A stretch of 6,037 nt of DNA. It comes from Anaerolineales bacterium UBA3082. GTDB taxonomy: Bacteria; Chloroflexota; Anaerolineae; UBA7937. A program made the translations under genes and the position numbers. The notes under the pieces were generated by a model. The model had not been told where the DNA came from and did not search any database. It saw only the letters and a program-made list of their open reading frames with translations. The stretch covers positions 1-6,037 of the forward strand of contig DFBK01000052.1 in NCBI GenBank assembly GCA_002366595.1, read 5' to 3'. Shown piece by piece: positions 1 through 5,164 of the stretch (position 1 is its first letter; every line of letters begins with the position of its first letter).

Positions 1-2
1 AT

Positions 3-1628
3 TTCCAGATCACCGCTCTGCTCCTCTACGCCACGCCCCATCTCTATATGTGGGTGGAGAAGGGTGTTGATGTGGACCTGGAGCGGCTTAAGGAAGCGGC
101 GGATATCTTCGAGGAGAAGACCTATCCCACGGATCGCGAGTTCTTCGGCAGCGAGTGGACGCCCGGAGTGGATAGCGACCTCCACTTGAATATCCTCCAC
201 GCTCGGGGACTAGGAGACTCGGTGGCCGGCTACTACTCCAGCGCCGATGAGTACTCGCGTATAGTGCACGAGTTCTCAAACGAGAGGGAGATGTTCTATA
301 TCAACGCTGATAATGTAACCATAGGCAACGACTTCTATAACGGCGTCCTGGCCCATGAGTTTCAGCATATGATCCACTGGCACAACGACAGGAACGAAGA
401 TACCTGGCTTAATGAAGGGTTCTCTGAGTTGGCAGCCTATCTAAACGGTTATGGGACCGGCGGCGCGGAGATAGCCTATGCCATGCGGCCGGATACGCAA
501 CTGAACTCCTGGCCAGATGAGCCCGGCGAGGCGGGCCCCAACTATGGCGGTGCTTACCTCTTCACTTCCTATTTCCTAGATCGCTTTGGCGAGGAGGCGA
601 CGCGGGCCCTGGTGGCTCACCCGGCTAACGGCATCGCCAGCGTGGACGCCGTTCTTTTAGAATGGGGGTATAGTTTCGATGAACTCTTCGCCGATTGGGT
701 AGTGGCCAACTATCTTGACGACCCTTCTTTGGAAGATGGGCGGTATGGCTATCGGGAGTTGCATATGGGGGTGGGCGACGTTTACTCTTTGCGCCGTTAT
801 CCGGTGGAGCAGCAGGAGACGGTCCACCAGTATGCGGCCGATTATATCGCCTTCCAGCCCCAACGGGATCTGAAGATCGATTTTCAAGGGGCCACCTGGG
901 TGAAGGTGATGGATAACGAGCCTCATAGCGGTCGTTATCAGTGGTGGTCTAACCGGAGCGACGAGAGCGATATGACCCTTACCCGCGCCTTCGACCTCAG
1001 CGGGGCGGAAAGCGCCACCCTCGGGTTTTGGGCTTGGTATGACATCGAGGAGAACTGGGATTACGCCTATGTGGAGGTCTCGACCGATGGCGGCCAGACC
1101 TGGGAGATCCTACAGGCCCCTTCCACCACCGATTATAACCCCAACGGCAACAGTTTCGGTTGGGCCTACACGGGGATGAGCGGCGGAGGGGAGGAGCCTC
1201 GGTGGATTTGGGAGGAGGTCGATCTGAGCGACTACGTGGGAGGGGAGGTATTGATCCGCTTCGAATATATCACCGACGACGCCGTTAACCACCCCGGCTT
1301 CGCCGTGGACGACATCACGATCCCCGAGTTGGGCTACGAGTACGATGCGGAGCCTGCCTTGGAAGGTCATCGGGAGGGTGAGGATGGCTGGGAGGCGGAG
1401 GGGTTCATCCGCATGGAGAACGTCCTCCCCCAGAGGTGGATGGTGGAGGTGATAGAGTTCGCGGGATGGGAGACGAGGGTGCACAAGATAGAACTGGACG
1501 AGGAGGGGAAGGGGGAGTATCTCATAGATGCGGATGAGGTGGATCAGGTGGTCTTAGTGGTCTCCGCCCTGGCTCCCACCACCACCGAGGTGGGGACGTA
1601 TAGGTATGAGGTGAGGGAGGTGGAGTGA
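3..1628 (+). CDS. Secreted-type zinc metalloprotease (HExxH, immune inhibitor A-like), 5' partial
   Basis: The reading frame is open to the left edge: codons from position 3 read FQITALLLYATPHLY before the first ATG at 48. That ATG is therefore probably internal, and the N-terminus (signal peptide, propeptide) is missing. Positions 354-368 encode HEFQH, a zinc-binding HExxH motif; fifteen residues later comes WLNEGFSE (about 405-428), whose Glu is the likely third zinc ligand, as in gluzincin and M30 (hyicolysin)-like peptidases. About 880-1335 encodes a beta-sandwich resembling the MAM-like domain of immune inhibitor A proteases (LGFWAWYDIE, VEVSTDGGQTWE, FAVDDITIP). The last 95 or so residues form another beta-rich module ending in the SALAPTTTEVGTYRYEV stretch typical of such proteins. 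The role is probably extracellular proteolysis; the substrate is unknown. The domain order is seen directly, while the family assignment comes from motif recall. The gene ends in TGA and is followed by a hairpin terminator, so it is probably not co-transcribed with the downstream genes. Confidence 0.87.
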   Translation, partial: FQITALLLYATPHLYMWVEKGVDVDLERLKEAADIFEEKTYPTDREFFGSEWTPGVDSDLHLNILHARGLGDSVAGYYSSADEYSRIVHEFSNEREMFYINADNVTIGNDFYNGVLAHEFQHMIHWHNDRNEDTWLNEGFSELAAYLNGYGTGGAEIAYAMRPDTQLNSWPDEPGEAGPNYGGAYLFTSYFLDRFGEEATRALVAHPANGIASVDAVLLEWGYSFDELFADWVVANYLDDPSLEDGRYGYRELHMGVGDVYSLRRYPVEQQETVHQYAADYIAFQPQRDLKIDFQGATWVKVMDNEPHSGRYQWWSNRSDESDMTLTRAFDLSGAESATLGFWAWYDIEENWDYAYVEVSTDGGQTWEILQAPSTTDYNPNGNSFGWAYTGMSGGGEEPRWIWEEVDLSDYVGGEVLIRFEYITDDAVNHPGFAVDDITIPELGYEYDAEPALEGHREGEDGWEAEGFIRMENVLPQRWMVEVIEFAGWETRVHKIELDEEGKGEYLIDADEVDQVVLVVSALAPTTTEVGTYRYEVREVE

Positions 1629-1651
1629 GGGAAGGTAGGGGCGACAGAGTG

Positions 1652-1676
1652 AGGAGGGAGCGATAAGCTCCCTCTT
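1652..1676 (+). terminator. Intrinsic-type terminator after the metalloprotease gene
   Basis: A perfect 8-bp stem, GAGGGAGC (1654-1661) with GCTCCCTC (1667-1674), closes a 5-base GATAA loop. A G-T wobble and an A-T pair extend it to about 10 bp. The following bases, TTGTGTTGTC, are T-rich but are not a clean T-run. It sits 24 bases after the protease stop codon and ahead of the next promoter, which fits termination of the protease transcript. Confidence 0.7.
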
Positions 1677-1788
1677 GTGTTGTCAAGGATGGACCCCAGG
1701 AGTCAGCCCTAGGCAGTTTGTATATTATGAATTGCGCAAGATTCTCAGATAACATATGATGATTAGCCGTGAGATTGTATCAATTGAC

Positions 1789-1817
1789 TTGCACTTCTGG
1801 ACAACCTGTGGTATAAT
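1789..1817 (+). promoter_or_regulatory. Sigma-70-type extended -10 promoter of the HTH/HEPN-like operon
   Basis: A perfect TATAAT (1812-1817) is preceded by TG plus one base (TGGTATAAT), which makes an extended -10. A weak -35, TTGCAC (1789-1794), lies exactly 17 bases upstream. The better-looking TTGACT (1784-1789) would need a 22-base spacer, so it is less likely. Transcription would start near 1824, giving a leader of only about 24 bases before the ATG at 1848, with the GGAGGT ribosome binding site at 1837-1842. A short inverted repeat, AATTA-TTG-TAATT (1815-1827), overlaps the -10 end and the start region and could be an operator. The rest of the 1677-1847 gap is AT-rich and shows no gene. 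Confidence 0.7.
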
Positions 1818-1847
1818 TATTGTAATTCTAAAGGCCGGAGGTAGGAA

Positions 1848-2201
1848 ATGTTGAACGATGAGAGCATTAGGCTCCTACGAGAGATCCGGGATCTATTGGT
1901 GCCCGTAAGCGATGCCTTTCAGGGGGAGTATGAGGAGAGGCTGCGAATCTTGGGCCTCATAGAGGAGGTTGTCAATACCGGTGCGCGCAAAAGGGTATAT
2001 CGCCTCATGAATGGTCTTCGGACGCAGGCGGAGATTGCCAAGAAAGCAGGGGTTAGCCCCGCGATGGTGAGCCGCTTGGTTCCTCTACTATTGGAAGCAG
2101 AGTTGATTGACATCGTGCGGGATGGCGCGGTAGAGAAACCCCGTGGACTGTACCATCTTGAGACAGGGCGGCCAATACGGAGGAGGGAACGTGGCGAGTG
2201 A
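1848..2201 (+). CDS. Small winged-helix/HTH protein, paralogue 1 of 3
   Basis: This 117-residue soluble protein is of unrecognised family. The ATG is preceded by GGAGGT five bases upstream, and it is the first gene after the promoter. Residues 5-18 form an amphipathic helix (ESIRLLREIRDLLV). Residues 47-87 form the HTH: RKRVYRLMNG, then helix 2 QAEIAKKAGV, a turn and recognition helix SPAMVSRLVPLLLEA. The C-terminus is basic (RPIRRRERGE). Its HTH aligns without gaps to those of the next two genes (V50-Y51, E62-I63, G68-V69), so all three look like diverged tandem copies. It differs in having LVPLLLEAELI where the others carry a WWxxWxxLGI block, which makes it the most MarR-like of the set. 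DNA binding and autoregulation of this operon are inferences. The protein has no membrane segment and no signal peptide. Confidence 0.83.
   Translation: MLNDESIRLLREIRDLLVPVSDAFQGEYEERLRILGLIEEVVNTGARKRVYRLMNGLRTQAEIAKKAGVSPAMVSRLVPLLLEAELIDIVRDGAVEKPRGLYHLETGRPIRRRERGE
2179..2183 (+). promoter_or_regulatory. Ribosome binding site that fixes a GTG start for paralogue 2
   Basis: GGAGG lies seven bases before GTG 2191, inside the end of the preceding coding region; a second overlapping GGAGG at 2182-2186 is four bases away. The upstream in-frame ATG at 2143 has no comparable site. Starting there would add 16 residues (MDCTILRQGGQYGGGN) that have no counterpart in the paralogues. Translation of this gene is probably coupled to that of paralogue 1. 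Confidence 0.65.
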
Positions 2202-2547
2202 GAAAGACCAGAGGGTGAAATTTGAGCGGGAAACCGTAGGGTTACTCAGGGAGATGTTAGCCTGGATTAAGCTGGAGGCGCGACCGCGGGTGGCGGCGCG
2301 CCTAGCGGACATTCTGGATTCTACGGAGAAAAAGCTGGTCTATGAATACTCTGACGGTACAACGGGAGTGAGAGAGATTAGTGAGATGACCGGGGTAGAT
2401 AAGAATACTATTTCAACATGGTGGGGCGAATGGGATGGTTTGGGTATCATGGAGCGAGCACGAACCTGGAAAGGCAGACGGCAGAGGCTGGTGTCACTAG
2501 GAGATGTGGGAATCGAGGTGCCCGAGCTGCTGAAAAAGGAGGAATAA
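2191..2547 (+). CDS. Small HTH protein with WWxxW motif, paralogue 2 of 3
   Basis: This 118-residue protein is read from a GTG start that overlaps the end of paralogue 1 by 11 bases; a longer version from ATG 2143 is possible but less supported. Residues 14-26 (ETVGLLREMLAWI) match the N-terminal helix of paralogue 1 (ESIRLLREI). Residues 47-86 hold the HTH: KKLVYEYSDG, REISEMTGV, then DKNTISTWWGEWDGLGI. Three tryptophans (W77, W78, W81) sit in or just after the recognition helix, followed by LGI. The C-terminal part (RRQRLVSLGDVGIEVPELL) is probably a short wing plus helix. The family is unrecognised; sequence-specific nucleic-acid binding is inferred from the HTH alone. The stop codon TAA is immediately followed by the next ATG, which argues for tight co-translation. 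Confidence 0.82.
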   Translation: MASEKDQRVKFERETVGLLREMLAWIKLEARPRVAARLADILDSTEKKLVYEYSDGTTGVREISEMTGVDKNTISTWWGEWDGLGIMERARTWKGRRQRLVSLGDVGIEVPELLKKEE

Positions 2548-2937
2548 ATGGCTGAGCAGTTGTGTCTGTTCGCGAACATAGAGAGGGCTGAGGAGTTCGT
2601 AAGGACTGTCAACGAGCTTAAAGAACTCGCTGAGGAAACCCGTAGCTATCTGCGCATACTGTGCGCTCCATTGTATAACAAGGCCCTATCCAAGGTGCTG
2701 CCATCACAGGAGGAACGGGCGGTCTATGTTGCCAGTCGTGAAGGTTCTTCGTCTAGAGATGTAGCGAAAGCCACAGGCGTGGGGTATAAGAAGGTGCAAA
2801 AGTGGTGGAGGGTATGGAAAGAACTTGGTATTGGCAAGTCAATCCCAGCGAAGGGAAAAAGTGAAGGCTTTAAGGCTCGATACAGCCTGTTAGAGCTAGC
2901 CCTTGCGGTGCTGGAAGGAGAAGTGGGAGTGGATTAG
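2548..2937 (+). CDS. Small HTH protein with WWxxW motif, paralogue 3 of 3
   Basis: This 129-residue protein begins with ATG directly after the TAA of paralogue 2, with an AAGGAGG site (2536-2542) inside the previous gene. It has a longer helical N-terminus (residues about 11-40, likely coiled-coil: ERAEEFVRTVNELKELAEE). The HTH at residues 56-95 (ERAVYVASREG, RDVAKATGV, YKKVQKWWRVWKELGI) aligns without gaps to paralogue 2; TGV, WW, the third W and LGI are all conserved. A Lys-rich stretch (residues 97-111) and a final Leu-rich helix follow. Two cysteines (C6, C39) do not form a recognisable metal site. The family is unrecognised. Its role is probably DNA binding alone or with the sister proteins, which is an inference from paralogy and gene order. 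Confidence 0.82.
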   Translation: MAEQLCLFANIERAEEFVRTVNELKELAEETRSYLRILCAPLYNKALSKVLPSQEERAVYVASREGSSSRDVAKATGVGYKKVQKWWRVWKELGIGKSIPAKGKSEGFKARYSLLELALAVLEGEVGVD

Positions 2938-2961
2938 TCCCCAATTGCTAAGGGAGGGTAT

Positions 2962-3699
2962 ATGGTTAATAGGCATCTGAGAGAGGCAGTCCGAGAGGCT
3001 CTAAAAGAGAGAGGTAGGGGTTTTTCGGATCGAACCATGCAGTATGACGTTGTTGAAATAATGGAAGATTGTTCCTGGGCAACCAGGAATCAGGCATGGC
3101 TGGTTTACGCCAAGGAGCTAGGTATTGACATAAGAAAATACGAAGACAACAAAGAGGAGCTAAAGGAGGTTAATGAAATACTCAAGATGCGGACTGCTTC
3201 CGCACCGGCCATTCAACAAGTGGCACGGCCTCGGCGTAAGCGTACCGTTGCCAAGGTGAGCGAACCTTCGCCCAGAGAGAGCTTTGACTTCGTCTCCGAC
3301 CCTAAGATTAGGGCCATATCCCAAAGGGATTACAAGGAGCTGGGAAAGGTGCGTAGTGCGAAGGCGTGCAAGAGCACTATCATACTTTCGGGGGGCTTGT
3401 TAGAGGCGTGGCTTTCAGATGCCTTGAGCAGACGGCCTGACGAGGCGAAAGCCTCCTACAAGAAGTTATACCCTGAAAAGAAGCGAGTGAATTGGACACT
3501 AGAGTGTCTAATCGGCATTGCCGAAGATTTGGAAATCATTACACCGGGGGCAACGCAACTGAGTCAAACTCTGCGGGAATATCGAAACCTGGTCCACCCT
3601 GAGAAGGAAATCAAGAGCGGTTACAAAGTGGAAAAGGAGGAAGCCGAGATCGCGTTTAATATGGTGCAGATTGTGATGCGAGATCTAAAGAACCCCTAG
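2962..3699 (+). CDS. Two-domain protein with HEPN-like C-terminal domain
   Basis: This 245-residue soluble protein is the last gene of the unit, 24 bases after paralogue 3, with an AGGGAGG site at 2951-2957. Residues 1-75 form a small helical domain (DRTMQYDVVEIMED, then AWLVYAKELGIDIRKY and EELKEVNEIL). This helix plus LGID pattern recurs, from memory, at the N-termini of other hypothetical proteins. Residues 77-107 are a basic, probably disordered linker (RPRRKRTVAK). Residues 120-243 are all-helical: a hydrophobic SGGLLEAWLSDAL helix, LIGIAEDLEIITPG, then LREYRNLVHP and a closing helix. RNLVHP resembles the catalytic R-x4-6-H motif of HEPN domains; R205 to H212 has six residues between, while R208 to H212 has only three. 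Many HEPN proteins are RNases in toxin-antitoxin, abortive-infection or CRISPR systems, but others are non-catalytic. The function here is therefore a proposal. Confidence 0.83.
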   Translation: MVNRHLREAVREALKERGRGFSDRTMQYDVVEIMEDCSWATRNQAWLVYAKELGIDIRKYEDNKEELKEVNEILKMRTASAPAIQQVARPRRKRTVAKVSEPSPRESFDFVSDPKIRAISQRDYKELGKVRSAKACKSTIILSGGLLEAWLSDALSRRPDEAKASYKKLYPEKKRVNWTLECLIGIAEDLEIITPGATQLSQTLREYRNLVHPEKEIKSGYKVEKEEAEIAFNMVQIVMRDLKNP

Positions 3700-3774
3700 A
3701 CTTTGCTAAACATCGCAAGAAGGTTACGCGATAAGGTTGTATCCTAAGGCCCCCGGCTATGCAGATGGCTTGCC

Positions 3775-3805
3775 GCTGGTCTCGGATTTTAAATCCGAGA
3801 CCAGC
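3775..3805. terminator. 15-bp perfect inverted repeat between convergent genes, possible bidirectional terminator
   Basis: GCTGGTCTCGGATTT (3775-3789) and AAATCCGAGACCAGC (3791-3805) are exact reverse complements separated by a single T. As RNA this would fold as a 12-bp stem with a 7-base TTTTAAA loop on either strand. It lies 75 bases after the HEPN-like gene and 8 bases before the rimO stop, where transcription from both sides must end. Neither side has a T-run after the stem (AGGGAAATC on plus, GGCAAGCC on minus), so classical intrinsic termination is uncertain. A protein-binding palindrome or a mobile-element trace are alternatives. Confidence 0.5.
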
Positions 3806-3813
3806 AGGGAAAT

Positions 3814-5130
3814 CTATATCGGAGTGGCGATGAGATCGTATTCCAGGGCCCCGGTGATGCGGACGGGGGCGAACTTATTTAGGGGCAACTCGCCCTCGAT
3901 GAGCACCATCCCGTCCACCTCCGGGGCGTCGCGATATGACCGCCCTATACTTATCCCCTCCCCCACTCCCTCGACTAAAACCTCTAGGCTTCGACCGATG
4001 AAAGTCAGGTTCTTCTCCTTGGATATCTTCTGCTGTAACTCCATAGCCCGCAACCGCCGTTCCTCTTTTACCTCCTGGGGGAGTTGGCCGGGAAGTTCCG
4101 AGGCCTCGGTTTCCTCTTCTTGCGAATAGGTGAAGACCCCCACGCGGTCGAACTTCATCTCCTCTAGGAAGGCGAGGAGGGCCGCGAACTCCTCCTCCGT
4201 CTCCTTGGGGTAGCCAACGATGAAGGTGGTGCGGATGGCGATCTCCGGCATAGCCCGCCGAAGGTCGGCTATCAGAGCCCGCACTTTCTTCATATTGTGG
4301 GGGCGCTTCATCCGCTTGAGGACGCCAGGGTGGGCGTGTTGGAGGGGGAGGTCTATATAGTGGCAGACCTGGGGATGGGCGGCCATCACCTTAATCAGGC
4401 GGAGGGAGAGGTGGCCGGGGTAGGTGTACATGATGCGCAGCCATTTGAGTTCCGGGACGGAGGCTAAGATGGCCTCGATGAGGGGCGGGAGGCTGTCCTT
4501 TACCCCTCGGTCGCTCCCGTAGGCGGTAGTGTCCTGGGCGATGAGGATCAGTTCCTTCACCCCCTGGCTTACCAGTTGGAGAGTCTCTTGGAGGATGGCA
4601 TCTTTGGGCTTGCTCATATAGGGACCTTTAATCTGGGGTATAGAGCAGAAGGCGCAGGGGGCGGAGCAGCCGTCGGCGATCTTTATGTAAGCGGTGGTGG
4701 AATGGGCGCGGCGGGCCACGGGGTGGGAGGCCACATAACGGGTAGGCGAGGGGGGCAACTGGAGAGCGGGGATTCGGTCCTTTCTAGTGGATAGAGCCTC
4801 TATCAGGCTGACGATCTCCGGCCACCGCTGGGTGCTGATTATAGCATCGATGCCTGGCACTTCTTGGAGTAGGCCCTTACCGTACCGCTGCGAGAGGCAA
4901 CCGGCGGCGATGAGGTATTGGGAGGGCTGCTTTTCTTGGGCGAAGACCTGGAGAGCGGTTAGCGATTCTGCCTTCGCCAGGTCGATGAAGCCACAGGTGT
5001 TAACGATGAGGAGGTCAGCCTGGGAGGCCTGGTCCGTAGCCTCATAGCCAGCCTGGCGGAGGAGTTCGCTCATCCCCTCCGAATCGACGGCGTTCTTGGG
5101 ACAGCCGAGGGTCAAGAGATAGAAGCGCAT
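3814..5130 (-). CDS. rimO: Ribosomal protein S12 methylthiotransferase RimO
   Basis: This is a cytoplasmic radical-SAM enzyme that adds a methylthio group to the conserved Asp of ribosomal protein S12, using two iron-sulfur clusters. The 438-residue length is normal for the family. The N-terminal UPF0004 domain carries the auxiliary-cluster cysteines C10 (LGCPKN), C46 (NTCGF) and C78 (AAGCLSQRYG). The radical-SAM motif is C155-x3-C159-x2-C162 (CSAPCAFCSIP). The C-terminal TRAM domain (about 375-438) contains SYRDAPEVDG, which is characteristic of RimO rather than MiaB. The ATG at 5130 was chosen because family members begin just before the LGCPKN strand. A TTG at 5157, seven bases after the preceding gene's stop, would add nine residues and cannot be excluded. 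It follows the RodZ-like gene by 34 bases, so the two are probably one transcript. Confidence 0.95.
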   Translation of the reverse strand: MRFYLLTLGCPKNAVDSEGMSELLRQAGYEATDQASQADLLIVNTCGFIDLAKAESLTALQVFAQEKQPSQYLIAAGCLSQRYGKGLLQEVPGIDAIISTQRWPEIVSLIEALSTRKDRIPALQLPPSPTRYVASHPVARRAHSTTAYIKIADGCSAPCAFCSIPQIKGPYMSKPKDAILQETLQLVSQGVKELILIAQDTTAYGSDRGVKDSLPPLIEAILASVPELKWLRIMYTYPGHLSLRLIKVMAAHPQVCHYIDLPLQHAHPGVLKRMKRPHNMKKVRALIADLRRAMPEIAIRTTFIVGYPKETEEEFAALLAFLEEMKFDRVGVFTYSQEEETEASELPGQLPQEVKEERRLRAMELQQKISKEKNLTFIGRSLEVLVEGVGEGISIGRSYRDAPEVDGMVLIEGELPLNKFAPVRITGALEYDLIATPI

Positions 5131-5164
5131 CTGGTTACCCTGTGGATGGCCAGACAAGGAGGGA

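Noticed and set aside
1110..1484. 124-residue minus-strand open frame inside the protease gene
   Set aside because: The plus frame carries clear metalloprotease and MAM-like motifs; the minus frame is Pro/Leu/His-rich with no motif.
1784..1789. TTGACT as the -35 box
   Set aside because: It is the better match by sequence but sits 22 bases from TATAAT; TTGCAC at 17 bases, together with the extended -10, is more credible.
2143..2190. Upstream ATG start for the second HTH gene
   Set aside because: There is no good ribosome binding site, it would overlap the previous gene by 59 bases, and the extra 16 residues have no counterpart in the paralogues. GTG 2191 has GGAGG at ideal spacing.
3775..3805. 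tRNA-Leu(UAA)-like anticodon arm on the minus strand (TTTAAAA loop)
   Set aside because: The loop resembles a UAA anticodon loop, but the stem is far too long and no D-arm, T-arm (GGTTCRAATCC) or acceptor stem is found around it.
3737..4129. 130-residue plus-strand open frame overlapping the 3' part of rimO
   Set aside because: It lies antisense to a confidently identified gene, is low-complexity Ser/Arg/Pro-rich, and has no recognisable domain.
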